Source: Vibrio casei (GTDB lineage: Bacteria > Pseudomonadota > Gammaproteobacteria > Enterobacterales > Vibrionaceae). From it: 64,000 nt of DNA. The stretch spans positions 1,116,001 through 1,180,000 of the forward strand of contig NZ_AP018680.1 in assembly GCF_002218025.2 (NCBI RefSeq), written 5' to 3'. A model generated the notes under the pieces. That model was not told the origin of the DNA. It saw nothing but the letters and a program-made list of their open reading frames with translations, and did not search any database. Shown here piece after piece: positions 18,245 through 27,789 of the stretch; within the stretch, counting starts at the first letter, position 1, and each line of letters starts with the position of its first letter. A program made the position numbers and the translations under genes.

Positions 18245-19405
18245 TTAGATCTCTGCTTGACCACCGGCTTCGTTAAACCATTTGGTTAAATAGGTTTTTA
18301 AATCTTTTAATTCATCGGGGCCGATTAATGCCAACCCAAGATCTTGTGCACGAGAAATGTCGTTGTGGCGCATTGGACGGAAGCTCACAAGCATTGCTCT
18401 TGCTTGCAATCCGCCAAGTAGGTCACGCAGTGATTCTAGTTTATAAAGAGTATCATCCCCATCATCACGCATGCCTTTGGTTTTACATTCAATGATATGA
18501 AGTTTATTGTTCACAACGGTTGCAACATCTAGCTCATTTCTGACTTCTCGGCCATTATTTTCGCGATAAACCTGAACATTAAGTGAATGATCTTGTATGG
18601 TTGGCAGCTCGTCTTGTATTTCCCGAACGGTATTGTGAACCAAGTTTTCTAGCCATTCACCATTTGAAAATCGGCGAGCATCTTCATTATAAAAAGTCAG
18701 AATACCATTTTGATAGGTGGCGAGTTCGATATCGACAAGATCAGAAACCAGCATATCGAGTTCTCGATAGCCTTGTTGTTTTTCTGTTAACTCGACGTCC
18801 AATTTTTGTTCTTTGCGACAAGTCGTTGCAAGATAATTGAGTGTCGCAAGACCAGGACCAAGCTCTAAAGCATTACTGGCCCAACGTTTACCTAATTGAT
18901 GCAGCTTAGCATCCAGTGGCGCAGGGATTTCATTGGTTGGAAATTCGCTGCGAGCACCAAAAATGGTTAAATAGTCGCTGATCTTAATATGGTCTTGAAC
19001 CTGTTGTTCTGGCTTATCATCTGGGTATAACCAACATTGGTTATCACTGAAAGGTTCGACAACAAAAATTGGCCAATTGTAACTACGAATAACTTCATAA
19101 ACCGAGAGGAGACGGTGCCTTAAGCCACAACTGGCATTAAAATACACATCATCACCACGTTGCTTCAGTGTTTCCGCCAGCTCTTTTACTTTTTGTTTAA
19201 TTGCTGATGTATTCACGGCTGTTGGGATTTCGAAAAACTCAGAGCTGATACCGCGAAATTCTAAAACGGATTGGAGTCTTAAATATATTTCCTTTTGACG
19301 CTCCTCTCCGATAAATGCCATATGCACACATTCAGAACGATTATCAAGAAGAGGGGTAATTAATCGAACAGGATCTTGATCAATGATACCAACATGTACC
19401 GACAT
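18245..19405 (-). CDS. DUF1887 (VC1899-type) CARF-domain nuclease
   Basis: The 386-residue protein matches the V. cholerae VC1899 family: an N-terminal CARF Rossmann domain (about 1-150), a winged-helix linker (about 155-250) and a C-terminal PD-(D/E)XK nuclease. The nuclease shows Asp293 in NELDV and Glu306/Lys308 in IIECK. Family relatives Card1/Can2 cut nucleic acid when cyclic tetra-adenylate binds the CARF domain. Here the ligand loop reads FNASCGLRHR (about 89-98) instead of the usual TGGTK-like motif, and no type III CRISPR genes are nearby. Its natural trigger is therefore uncertain. An IS3 element sits about 180 bp upstream of the start. Confidence 0.85.
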   Translation of the reverse strand: MSVHVGIIDQDPVRLITPLLDNRSECVHMAFIGEERQKEIYLRLQSVLEFRGISSEFFEIPTAVNTSAIKQKVKELAETLKQRGDDVYFNASCGLRHRLLSVYEVIRSYNWPIFVVEPFSDNQCWLYPDDKPEQQVQDHIKISDYLTIFGARSEFPTNEIPAPLDAKLHQLGKRWASNALELGPGLATLNYLATTCRKEQKLDVELTEKQQGYRELDMLVSDLVDIELATYQNGILTFYNEDARRFSNGEWLENLVHNTVREIQDELPTIQDHSLNVQVYRENNGREVRNELDVATVVNNKLHIIECKTKGMRDDGDDTLYKLESLRDLLGGLQARAMLVSFRPMRHNDISRAQDLGLALIGPDELKDLKTYLTKWFNEAGGQAEI

Positions 19406-19650
19406 CTTACTTCCTTGGTTAGCTTACAAGCTAACAAATAAATTCATATGGACATCAATCTTTGTTATGTATTCAACGTGAAAGGTAAAAATGAGCTACA
19501 CAGAAAAGATAAATGGTTAAGTTACTTATAAAGAATAATATGAGGTTGAGTTTAATGAATAACAAGTTTGAGCGACGATTTAACAGCATGATCCGCACCA
19601 GCAGTTTTGGACACCGAGTTAAGTGAGTACAATCACTAACGAGGTGAACC

Positions 19651-19935
19651 ATGACAAGCAAGAAAAAACGTATTATCCATTCCCCTGAATTTAAAGCAGA
19701 AGCCCTGAAGCTAGCAGAGAAAGTGGGAGTAGCTGCGGCAGCGAGACAACTGTCGTTACACGAATCCCAGATCTATGGTTGGCGTAAGTCAGCTAAGAGC
19801 GACACCAGCACCAGTCAGCGGGAAAAAGATCTAGCCGCTGAAGTTGCCAAACTCAAACGACAATTGGCTGAGCAAGCTGAAGAGCTAGATATAGTAAAAA
19901 AGGCCGCCACCTACTTCGCGAAAAACCTAAAGTAG
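19651..19935 (+). CDS. IS3 transposase OrfA (HTH)
   Basis: The 94-residue protein has an N-terminal helix-turn-helix (GVAAAARQLSLHESQIYGWR) and a C-terminal leucine-zipper-like coil (VAKLKRQLAEQAEELDIVKK). Near its end, A AAA AAG at 19896-19902 is in the zero frame as a classic IS3 slippery site, allowing ribosomes to shift -1 into OrfB. Confidence 0.9.
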   Translation: MTSKKKRIIHSPEFKAEALKLAEKVGVAAAARQLSLHESQIYGWRKSAKSDTSTSQREKDLAAEVAKLKRQLAEQAEELDIVKKAATYFAKNLK

Positions 19936-19949
19936 ATTGCTACGAATTT

Positions 19950-20801
19950 ATGCTCGAACACCTGCTTTGCTTCAGAGTTGCCCGCATGGCTAAGGTGTTC
20001 GGTGTTTCACGAAGTGGGTTTTATTACTGGATTAAGCATCGCCACAAGGCCATCCAGCGCGAGGTAACTCGCCAAGAGCTTGATACGAAGGTCAAAGAGG
20101 CTTTTGATAATAGCAAAGGTCGTGATGGCTCAAGGCGCATCCAGAAAGAGCTGGCTGAGAACGGTGATAGCCGTAATGTTAAAACCATTGCCGCCAGTAT
20201 GAAGCGGCAGGATTTAACGCCGAAAGCGGCACGTAAGTTTAAGTGTACGACGGACAGCAAACATAAAATGCCAGTTGCTCCGAACCTGCTGGCTCAGGAT
20301 TTTAAGGCAGAGGCTCCGAATCAAAAGTGGGCGGGAGACATCACCTATGTTGCGACAAGCGAAGGCTGGCTGTATTTGGCGGTAATCATTGACCTTTATT
20401 CCAGGCAAGTAGTCGGTTGGTCTATGGATACCAGAATGACGGCAACTCTGGTTTGCGATGCGTTATCAATGGCCTTGTTCCGTCGAGGGTTCCCTGAGCA
20501 GGTTATCGTTCATAGTGACCGAGGTAGTCAGTACTGCTCAAAAGATTATCGAGACATCATAACTGCTTATAATCTAAAGCAAAGTATGAGTAGGAAAGGA
20601 AACTGCTGGGATAATGCTTGTGTTGAGAGCTTCTTCCATTCATTGAAAGTTGAAGCGATCCAGTATGAGCCGATCATGACGCGAGACGAGATGCGCCAAA
20701 CGATCTTTGAATACATAGAGGTTGATTATAATCGGACAAGAAGGCACAGTGCTCTTGGGTATCTAAGCCCAGTTAACTTTGAAAATCAAAATGTCGCTTA
20801 A
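19950..20801 (+). CDS. IS3 transposase OrfB (DDE integrase core)
   Basis: The frame lies at -1 relative to OrfA. It holds an HTH_21-like segment (GRDGSRRIQKEL) and the DDE core: Asp in WAGDITYV, Asp in VIVHSDRGSQY and Glu in NACVESFFHS. It is probably made mostly as an OrfAB fusion. Complete and apparently functional. Confidence 0.92.
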   Translation: MLEHLLCFRVARMAKVFGVSRSGFYYWIKHRHKAIQREVTRQELDTKVKEAFDNSKGRDGSRRIQKELAENGDSRNVKTIAASMKRQDLTPKAARKFKCTTDSKHKMPVAPNLLAQDFKAEAPNQKWAGDITYVATSEGWLYLAVIIDLYSRQVVGWSMDTRMTATLVCDALSMALFRRGFPEQVIVHSDRGSQYCSKDYRDIITAYNLKQSMSRKGNCWDNACVESFFHSLKVEAIQYEPIMTRDEMRQTIFEYIEVDYNRTRRHSALGYLSPVNFENQNVA

Positions 20802-21046
20802 TGAAGTGTCCAGTCTGGCTGGAGCAGATCAGCATTATATTTTATCTGAGCTCTTAATTTGGATTATCATTTTTTCACATCATAAAAAATAGACCATGAA
20901 ATTCGTGACAGGTTCCACATTATGGTTGTTTTTTACAGTGATTTTTTGTGGGTAAAATGGCGAGTGTTCCGATAAAATATTGTTATATATGAAGCCATAG
21001 CGCATACTATCACTCTATTTCACGGCAGTAGCGCTTGGAGGCTAAA

Positions 21047-21397
21047 ATGGCTGAAGAAACTTTGTTTAGTAAAATTATTCGTAAAGAAATTCCTTCAGAT
21101 TTGTTGTATCAAGATGAGTTAGTCACTGCATTTCGCGATATTAATCCGCGAGCACCAAGCCATATCTTGATTATCCCAAACAAATTAATACCTACGACCA
21201 ATGATGTTGAAGAAGAAGATGAACGGATGATGGGCCGTTTATTCACGGTGGCTAAAAAACTCGCTAAGCAAGAAGGGATAGCTGAAAATGGTTATCGTTT
21301 AATTGTTAACTGCAACTCTCATGGTGGACAAGAGGTTTACCATATTCACATGCATTTAGTTGGCGGTCAGCCTTTAGGCCCGATGCTTGTTAACTAA
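21047..21397 (+). CDS. hinT: HIT-family purine nucleoside phosphoramidase HinT
   Basis: The ATG at 21047 follows GGAGG at ideal spacing, giving a 116-residue protein ([18 protein letters not shown]). The HIT motif [10 protein letters not shown] near the C-terminus carries the catalytic histidines. HinT hydrolyses AMP-lysine and other phosphoramidates. It heads the hinT-ycfL-lpoB-thiK cluster seen in E. coli and Vibrio. The promoter would lie in the 20832-21046 gap, beside the IS3 insertion. Confidence 0.93.
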   Translation: MAEETLFSKIIRKEIPSDLLYQDELVTAFRDINPRAPSHILIIPNKLIPTTNDVEEEDERMMGRLFTVAKKLAKQEGIAENGYRLIVNCNSHGGQEVYHIHMHLVGGQPLGPMLVN

Positions 21398-21492
21398 TCT
21401 TCTTTATGCATAAAGTATATAAATCACCGACAATGATTGAATCAAAAATAATTCTTGGCATTAAGTCTGACTTACCTTTGAATCACTGGTGG

Positions 21493-22890
21493 ATGAAAGT
21501 AAGAGCTTTGGTGATTTTGTCATCAAGCCTGCTTCTGTCTGCTTGTGCGAACTTATCGGCAGGGAATCTATTTAGTCACTATGCATCCCAAAATAGTGAT
21601 GTTTATTCTGAGGTTAAGGCTGGTAATTATAAAAGTGCGGAATCTGAACTAGAAGATTCTAACGTTGGTGGACCCATTCTAAGTAACATGGAAAAGGGGC
21701 GAGTGTCTTTCTTAGCGGAGAACTACCCACAAAGTTTTACTGCTCTTCAATTAAGTGATAAAGCCGCGACAGAATTGGCTCAACGATCGACTGTTTCTAT
21801 TTCTGAAAGTGCGAACCAAGCGGGATCGCTTGCGACTAATGATAACTTAACGACTTATGAGCCTGCCGATTATGAACTCGGTTATTTGCATTTGTATTTG
21901 GGACTAAATTATCTACAGAAAAATAATTTAGAAGGTGCACTTGTTGAAATGCGTCGAGCAAATCAGGTACAAGAAAAAGCGAAAAAGCGCCGCCAACAGG
22001 AATTGCAAGAAGCGCAAGATAAAATGAAGAAAAATGGTGTGCAACCTAACTTGGGCAGTATTTTGTCGCAATACCCTGATGCAGGAAAAACCTTACAAGC
22101 GGTTCAAAATGGTTATCTTTTATTTTTGTCTGCCACGTTATATGAAGCGGATAATCAGTTAAATGACGCTTATATAGATTATAAACGTGCACTTGCGGTT
22201 AACCCCGAGAATAGCGAAATTATCGATGCGACTATTCGTATAGCGAAGCGTTTAGGGATGAATCAAGACCTACGCTCGTTAGTGAAACAATATGGTGAAC
22301 CAAAGGTGATACCAAAAGGTCAGGGACAATTGATTGTTATTGATGAACGTGGTGTTGTCTCGGCAAAGAATAGTTGGCGATTGTCGTTGCCGTTATGGGA
22401 TAGCTCTGGGCAAGTTCGATTCTATAGCGTTGCCTTGCCTGTTTATAAGAATGTTAGAGTGGAAAATTTTTCCCCTTTAATATTAGACGATCAAAGTTTA
22501 TACCCAAGTTTATTAGCTGATACAAATTTAATGGCACAAAATGATTTGAGTGAGCGTATTGCTACGATGGTATTGAAGCAGGGGCTTCGTTTATATGTTA
22601 AAGATCAGTTAAGCCGGCAGGCTGCTAAACAAGATGATTCTGGTGTGGCTAACTTAATCGTGAGTTTATGGAATATTGCAACCGAGCAACCAGACACTCG
22701 AAGTTGGCTGACTTTACCTGCGCAAGTCTATAGCAGTAGTGTAAACTTATCGGAAGGGGAGCATTTTATTGTTGCAGAGGGTAAGCAATATCCAATTAAT
22801 ATTAGCGCGAATAAACGTACATTCGTATGGGTATCTCGTCAAGGTAATGCAACGACATTGTGGCATAAACAATTAGGAGCGATTCAATGA
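21493..22890 (+). CDS. COG3014-type lipoprotein with TPR-like repeats
   Basis: From the in-frame ATG at 21493 the product starts MKVRALVILSSSLLLSACAN, a clear lipoprotein signal with lipobox LSAC; the longer frame from 21406 would hide it. The mature protein has TPR-like helices (ELGYLHLYLGLNYLQKNNLE; LYEADNQLNDAYIDYKRAL) and a beta-rich C-terminus. It overlaps the next gene by 4 bp and sits in the lpoB cluster, so an outer-membrane or periplasmic envelope role is likely. Confidence 0.78.
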   Translation: MKVRALVILSSSLLLSACANLSAGNLFSHYASQNSDVYSEVKAGNYKSAESELEDSNVGGPILSNMEKGRVSFLAENYPQSFTALQLSDKAATELAQRSTVSISESANQAGSLATNDNLTTYEPADYELGYLHLYLGLNYLQKNNLEGALVEMRRANQVQEKAKKRRQQELQEAQDKMKKNGVQPNLGSILSQYPDAGKTLQAVQNGYLLFLSATLYEADNQLNDAYIDYKRALAVNPENSEIIDATIRIAKRLGMNQDLRSLVKQYGEPKVIPKGQGQLIVIDERGVVSAKNSWRLSLPLWDSSGQVRFYSVALPVYKNVRVENFSPLILDDQSLYPSLLADTNLMAQNDLSERIATMVLKQGLRLYVKDQLSRQAAKQDDSGVANLIVSLWNIATEQPDTRSWLTLPAQVYSSSVNLSEGEHFIVAEGKQYPINISANKRTFVWVSRQGNATTLWHKQLGAIQ

Positions 22891-23276
22891 AAAAGTGGTT
22901 AGTTGTCTTTTTAGGAATGGTGGCATTAGTTGGTTGTTCAAATAATACTGCGGGTTTACGAATAGATAGCGCAAGTCAGCAAGTGCTTTATGGCGATAAT
23001 GTTTTGGATGATCGATTGACGATTGATAATATCGACGCCAAAGACATGAACGGGAATACCCGTGGCTTAGTGAAAATTACCAGCAAATATGAAGATAACC
23101 AAAATCTTCAATATCGTTTTTATTGGTACGATGAACAAGGGCTGGAAGTGAATGCTAAGCAAGGTGCGTGGCGTCAATTTACCCTTCGTGGTTATGAATC
23201 AATAAGTTTAAGTGAAGTGTCCGTTAATCCGAATGCAAAAGAGTTTCGTATTCAGATTCGACCACAAGATAAATAA
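22887..23276 (+). CDS. ycfL: YcfL-family lipoprotein (DUF1425)
   Basis: The 129-residue lipoprotein (MKKWLVVFLGMVALVGCSNN) has a beta-sandwich domain with the family block YRFYWYDEQGLEV. YcfL lies directly upstream of lpoB in enterobacteria and vibrios. ATGA overlap with the gene before it and a 9-bp gap to lpoB indicate one operon. Confidence 0.87.
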   Translation: MKKWLVVFLGMVALVGCSNNTAGLRIDSASQQVLYGDNVLDDRLTIDNIDAKDMNGNTRGLVKITSKYEDNQNLQYRFYWYDEQGLEVNAKQGAWRQFTLRGYESISLSEVSVNPNAKEFRIQIRPQDK

Positions 23277-23285
23277 AGGAAATTT

Positions 23286-23873
23286 GTGATGAAAAAAAGT
23301 GCCATTGTATTATTGGGTTTAGCGGTTGTATTAGGTGGCTGTGCGAATAAAGTTCAGTATGGTGATGCGAATTCTGCAGAAACGACAACGGTCGATTTCG
23401 GGTCAACTGATTTGCAAAAAATTGCCAATGAAATGGTCGATAGCATGCTAGCCTCTGGCTCAGTTGCTGCAATTAATGGTCGCCCAATCGTGTTTGTTGA
23501 TTCGATTAAAAACAAAACAAGTGAGCACATTGATACGGAATCGATTACGGATTCGGTTAGTACTAAGTTATTGAACTCAGGGAAATTCCGTTTCGTTGAT
23601 ATGGACAAAGTCGAAACGGTTCGTAAAAACTTAAATTTCCAAAATAATGACGAGCTTGTTGATCAAAGTAGCGCAGTAAAATTTGGTCAAATGCTTGGTG
23701 CTCAATACATGCTATACGGTAACTTATCGAGCATTGTAAAATCAGCAGGTAGCGATACTGACGTATATTACAAAATGACGATGCGTTTGATGGATTTGAA
23801 AACGGGTCTAATCGAATGGGCCGATGAAACCGAAATTCGCAAACAAGAGTCGAAAAGCTTTTTTGGCATGTAA
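23286..23873 (+). CDS. lpoB: Penicillin-binding protein activator LpoB
   Basis: The 195-residue outer-membrane lipoprotein has signal MKKSAIVLLGLAVVLGGCAN, a short linker, and the LpoB domain beginning about residue 40 (STDLQKIANEMVDSML; GAQYMLYGNLSSI). LpoB crosses the periplasm to activate PBP1B in peptidoglycan synthesis. The linker is short compared with E. coli, as usual in Vibrio. Confidence 0.93.
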   Translation: MMKKSAIVLLGLAVVLGGCANKVQYGDANSAETTTVDFGSTDLQKIANEMVDSMLASGSVAAINGRPIVFVDSIKNKTSEHIDTESITDSVSTKLLNSGKFRFVDMDKVETVRKNLNFQNNDELVDQSSAVKFGQMLGAQYMLYGNLSSIVKSAGSDTDVYYKMTMRLMDLKTGLIEWADETEIRKQESKSFFGM

Positions 23874-23879
23874 ACTACT

Positions 23880-24779
23880 ATGACCATAGATTGCGTAGAT
23901 ATGTATGTTAAACAAGAACCAAGTTTAGCAATATTGAAGCAAAAGTGGTCTAAGACATTGATTGGAGCCAGCCCACTTACTGGAGGGTTAACTAATCAAT
24001 GTTGGAAAGTCACAACACAATGTGGTCGTCATTATGTATGGCGACCACGTTCTTTTTCTACAGAAACGTTGTCGATCAGTCGACCGCATGAATATCAAAT
24101 TCTCACCGCGTTACAACAAGCCGATTTTACCCCAAAAGTGGAAGCGCTTTTTCCTGAAGGTTTGTTGGTTGAATGGATTGATGGAGTCACCCTTTGTGAT
24201 GTTACTAAAGGTGATAATCTCGATTTAGTTATGAAAAGCCTTTCAGACTTACATCAATATCCGTGGATCATTGAACCTCATTCTAAAATTAAAGAATTTG
24301 ATTATAGGGCTTGCATTATGGCTTATTGGGCATCCTTACCAGAGCAAGCGCGAACGCCTATTCAGACCCAACGATTCGAACGTTTATATGTTGAAAGTGA
24401 AAGCCTACTACAGCAAACAATGGTGTTAGAAGGGGCGTGTTTGTGCCATTTTGATTTGGGTGATTATAATATTATTCAAAAACCGAATGCCGCTCTAGTG
24501 ATTATCGATTGGGAGTACGCTGCATTATCAAACCCTATTATTGATATTACCACTAGCATTCTTGCGGGTCAGTTTGATATCGATGAAAGTCTGAAATCGT
24601 ATTCAAAGAATTGCAATATTAACCTTAAATCTTGGACGGAACTTGTTCAACGTTGGGTGCCATTTTTACGTTTTATGGCATTATTGTGGCATCAAGTGTC
24701 GTTGTGTCTTCATGAACGTGCATCCGATAGAAAAGCAATAGAGATACTTGATAATCAACTGAAAGCAGATGGTTTTTAG
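23880..24779 (+). CDS. thiK: Phosphotransferase, thiamine kinase ThiK-like
   Basis: The 299-residue protein belongs to the APH/choline kinase family: the substrate loop LTGGLTNQCWKV, the catalytic loop CHFDLGDYNIIQ and the metal-binding IDWEYA. Its place after lpoB matches thiK (ycfN), which phosphorylates thiamine. It begins 6 bp after lpoB, so is co-transcribed. Confidence 0.85.
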   Translation: MTIDCVDMYVKQEPSLAILKQKWSKTLIGASPLTGGLTNQCWKVTTQCGRHYVWRPRSFSTETLSISRPHEYQILTALQQADFTPKVEALFPEGLLVEWIDGVTLCDVTKGDNLDLVMKSLSDLHQYPWIIEPHSKIKEFDYRACIMAYWASLPEQARTPIQTQRFERLYVESESLLQQTMVLEGACLCHFDLGDYNIIQKPNAALVIIDWEYAALSNPIIDITTSILAGQFDIDESLKSYSKNCNINLKSWTELVQRWVPFLRFMALLWHQVSLCLHERASDRKAIEILDNQLKADGF

Positions 24780-24914
24780 ATAAGAATAAATATACCCAAG
24801 CTATAATGTAGATCACTGTTCCGCCTTTCTTGTTTAAGAAACTTTGAAACAATGCTTTAAAACCACAATAAAAATGATAGATTAAATTATCAACTGAGAA
24901 CTGAGGATGGTTCA

Positions 24915-25454
24915 ATGATCATTTACTTACATGGCTTTGATAGTACAAGCCCTGGTAACCATGAAAAAGTGTTGCAGTTACAATTTATTGATGATGATGT
25001 GCGTTTTATAAATTACAGTACTTTACACCCTAAACATGATATGCAGCATTTGCTGAAAGAAGTGTCCAAAGTGATTGAACAAAGTGATGACCCCATGCCG
25101 TTAATCTGTGGTGTTGGGTTAGGAGGCTATTGGTCTGAACGTATTGGTTTTTTATGTGGCATAAAACAGGCAATATTTAATCCCAATCTTCACCCTGAAG
25201 AGAATATGCAGGGGCGAATTAATCGTCCTGAAGAATACACCGATATCTCGACGAAATGCATTACTGATTACCGAGATAAAAATAAAGAAAATTGTATCGT
25301 ATTTTTATCTCGTCATGATGAAATTCGAAGTAATCAAGACGCTTATGATCTGTTATCGCCGCATTATCAAGTGATTTGGGATGAAAAAGAAAGCCATAAA
25401 TTTAAGAAAATATCTCAGCACCTACAAAAAATGAAAGCTTTCAAACAAACTTAA
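24915..25454 (+). CDS. ycfP: YcfP/YqiA-type alpha/beta hydrolase
   Basis: The 179-residue protein begins [20 protein letters not shown], the UPF0227 signature, with a modified nucleophile elbow GVGLGG where the serine is replaced by leucine. It lies between thiK and ndh as in E. coli. Catalytic activity is uncertain because of the changed elbow. A terminator follows. Confidence 0.87.
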   Translation: MIIYLHGFDSTSPGNHEKVLQLQFIDDDVRFINYSTLHPKHDMQHLLKEVSKVIEQSDDPMPLICGVGLGGYWSERIGFLCGIKQAIFNPNLHPEENMQGRINRPEEYTDISTKCITDYRDKNKENCIVFLSRHDEIRSNQDAYDLLSPHYQVIWDEKESHKFKKISQHLQKMKAFKQT

Positions 25455-25482
25455 TTTGACCTCATTTTCTGATGGTATTATT

Positions 25483-25514
25483 TAAAAAAAGAGCCTGTTA
25501 GGTTCTTTTTTTTA
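25483..25514 (+). terminator. Terminator after ycfP
   Basis: AAAAAAAGAGCCT, three-base loop, AGGTTCTTTTTTTT: a stem with a T-run. The remaining 25515-25779 gap shows no gene and should hold the ndh promoter. Confidence 0.75.
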
Positions 25515-25779
25515 TGTCTATAGATTTATTGTCGGTTTTTATTGATCCTAATATAGGTGTGGATATAATGAGCCAGATCAAGTTTTTTGAGGATTCACCA
25601 AAAAATAGAATATGACTGAGACTCAATTCGCATATTTTGATTTCCCGATACGAAACCACTTTTTTCATCTCTCAAAGATGACCTCTTCTTAAAGTATCGA
25701 TTTAGCATTGAAAGAATTTATTGGTTTGGTAAATAACCGAGCCGAAGACATTTTATCTTTATAAATTTAGGAGTGTCAG

Positions 25780-27069
25780 ATGACGCGAATAGTTGTTGTT
25801 GGTGGCGGTGCTGGAGGTTTAGAGCTTGCCACAAAATTAGGCCGTACATTAGGGCGTAAACGCCGTGCAAGCATTACTTTGGTGGATCGCAATAATAGCC
25901 ACCTATGGAAACCTTTATTACATGAAGTGGCGACCGGTTCTCTTGATGAGGGCGTTGACGCGTTAAGTTACCGTGCTCACGCTAAAAATCATTATTTTGA
26001 TTTTCAAATGGGTAGCCTTGATGGGATTGATCGTGAACGTAAAACCATCTCTTTAAGTGCGATTAGTGATGAAAATAATGAATTATTGATTCCCGCACGT
26101 GAAATTGAATTCGATATTTTAGTGCTTGCGATTGGCTCTAAGTCAAACGACTTTAATACTCCAGGTGTTAAAGAACATTGTATTTTCCTTGATAGCCCAG
26201 AACAAGCGCACCGTTTCCGTAAAGAAATGAATAATTTGTTTCTTAAACTGCATGCGATACATGGTGAAGGTAAAGTGGATATTGCCATCGTCGGCGGTGG
26301 TGCTACGGGAGTGGAATTATCTGCTGAATTACATAACGCGATTAAAGAGCTACATACTTACGGCTTTGAAGATTTAGATTCTAGCAAGCTGAATGTGAAT
26401 CTTGTTGAAGCGGGAGAGCGAATCCTTCCTGCATTACCACCTCGTATTTCTGCGGCTGCACATCACGAACTGACAAAGTTAGGGGTAAATGTTCGTACTG
26501 CGACGATGGTGACTCAAGCAGATTCTGATGGTCTTGTAACGAAAGATGGTGAGCGTATTCCTGCGCAGTTAATGGTTTGGGCTGCTGGGATTAAAGCGCC
26601 CGATTTTATGAAAGACATCGCAGGGTTAGAAACTAATCGTATCAATCAATTGGTGGTTAAACCAACTTTGCAAACGACGCGAGATGATAATGTTTTTGTT
26701 ATTGGCGATTTAGCGTCTTGCCAACAAGCGGATGGTTCATTTGTTCCACCTAGGGCGCAATCTGCGCACCAGATGGCAAGCCGAGCTTATAGCAATATTA
26801 TTGCGATGATCAATGACCATGCTTTGAAGCCTTATGTATATAAAGATCATGGTTCATTAGTATCATTAAGTCGTTTCTCTACAGTGGGGAGCTTAATGGG
26901 GAACTTGAGTAAAGGTTCTATGATGATCGAAGGACGTATCGCTCGTATTGTCTATATTTCGCTTTACCGCATGCATTTAGTGGCTTTACATGGCTGCTTT
27001 AAAACGGGACTAATGATGTTAGTTGGGCGTATTAACCGCGTGCTGCGTCCGAACTTGAAACTTCATTGA
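25780..27069 (+). CDS. ndh: Type II NADH:quinone dehydrogenase
   Basis: The 429-residue flavoprotein has an FAD-binding Rossmann motif [14 protein letters not shown] at the N-terminus, an NADH-binding [13 protein letters not shown] near residue 171, and the C-terminal FAD block [15 protein letters not shown]-2 oxidises NADH and passes electrons to quinone without pumping protons. Strong ribosome site AGGAG. Length matches E. coli Ndh. Confidence 0.95.
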   Translation: MTRIVVVGGGAGGLELATKLGRTLGRKRRASITLVDRNNSHLWKPLLHEVATGSLDEGVDALSYRAHAKNHYFDFQMGSLDGIDRERKTISLSAISDENNELLIPAREIEFDILVLAIGSKSNDFNTPGVKEHCIFLDSPEQAHRFRKEMNNLFLKLHAIHGEGKVDIAIVGGGATGVELSAELHNAIKELHTYGFEDLDSSKLNVNLVEAGERILPALPPRISAAAHHELTKLGVNVRTATMVTQADSDGLVTKDGERIPAQLMVWAAGIKAPDFMKDIAGLETNRINQLVVKPTLQTTRDDNVFVIGDLASCQQADGSFVPPRAQSAHQMASRAYSNIIAMINDHALKPYVYKDHGSLVSLSRFSTVGSLMGNLSKGSMMIEGRIARIVYISLYRMHLVALHGCFKTGLMMLVGRINRVLRPNLKLH

Positions 27070-27124
27070 TTCAAATTGAATTTGTTATTTATAAACGCTA
27101 GAAATTATAAATGCTAGAAATAGA

Positions 27125-27166
27125 AAAGGGGCTATCACTTCACATTGTGATAAGCCCTTTTTCTTT
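27125..27166. terminator. Terminator between ndh and the GNAT gene
   Basis: AAAAGGGGCTATCAC and GTGATAAGCCCTTTTTC form a stem with one bulge, flanked by A- and T-tracts; it can serve both convergent genes. Confidence 0.75.
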
Positions 27167-27171
27167 TTATG

Positions 27172-27735
27172 TTATCCATTTGATGGAATAACGGAAAATA
27201 CCAACCCATCTTTAGGTTGGGAATTAAAAATATAACGGTTACGTGCTAGCCCTTCATTGGTTGCACCACAAGCTAAAGCCACTTGGTGACTGGCAAGGTT
27301 GCCCGGATCGCAAATAAATTCAATACGAGTGAGTTTTAAGTCGTGAAAGCAAAATTGGATTACAGCTTGAGTGGCTTCTTGAGCATAGCCTCGGTGTTGG
27401 TGGCTATCTTGTATCCAATAACCAATGGTGCCCATATTAAAACTGAAAGCTCGATCGGTTAACGCTGCCATACCGATGAGCTCATTGGTATTTCGAGTAA
27501 ATACGCCAAATCCATACGCCATATTTTTCACCCAATTTAAGCGAGTGTGTAATAAAAAATCATCCGCTTCAGAAGTGGTGAAATCTTGGTGGCACCAATC
27601 TAGCCAAGGATATAAAGAAGGAGATCGACGAATCATTGTTGACAGTTGTTTAGCTTCATCTGCGTGAATAAGCCTGAGTGTTAGGCGAGAAGTAATAAGC
27701 TGTAGATCTGGAGTCATAATAGGCTTATCGTCCAT
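27172..27735 (-). CDS. GNAT acetyltransferase, RimJ/RimL-like
   Basis: The 187-residue protein shows the RimJ/RimL pattern: LTLRLIHADEA at the start, the acetyl-CoA loop QDSHQHRGYAQEATQAV, and FICDPGNLASHQVALACGA. Such enzymes acetylate protein N-termini or small amines. Target unknown. A hairpin at 27746 lies in its 5' leader region and belongs to the upstream csiV gene. Confidence 0.85.
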   Translation of the reverse strand: MDDKPIMTPDLQLITSRLTLRLIHADEAKQLSTMIRRSPSLYPWLDWCHQDFTTSEADDFLLHTRLNWVKNMAYGFGVFTRNTNELIGMAALTDRAFSFNMGTIGYWIQDSHQHRGYAQEATQAVIQFCFHDLKLTRIEFICDPGNLASHQVALACGATNEGLARNRYIFNSQPKDGLVFSVIPSNG

Positions 27736-27745
27736 GTTAAATACG

Positions 27746-27770
27746 AAAGAGGCCTAAATGGCCTCTTTTT
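27746..27770. terminator. Terminator between csiV and the GNAT gene
   Basis: AAAGAGGCC, five-base loop, GGCCTCTTT: a perfect 9-bp stem ending csiV on the minus strand just ahead of the acetyltransferase start. Confidence 0.7.
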
Positions 27771-27789
27771 ATATTTTTTCACTTAAATT

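Larger units (their letters stand above)
19589..20831 (+). mobile_element. IS3-family insertion sequence, copy A (1243 bp)
   Basis: The element runs from TGATCCGC to GCAGATCA with imperfect terminal inverted repeats (TGATCCGCACCAGCAGTTTTGGACAC against the complement of the right end). It is flanked by the 3-bp target duplication GCA (19586-19588 and 20832-20834). Two overlapping transposase frames are joined by a -1 frameshift. It lies between the CARF gene and hinT. A diverged copy of the same length is at 51438-52680. Confidence 0.92.

Noticed and set aside
18245..19405. Type III CRISPR-Cas locus around the CARF gene
   Set aside because: No cas genes or repeat-spacer array within the window.
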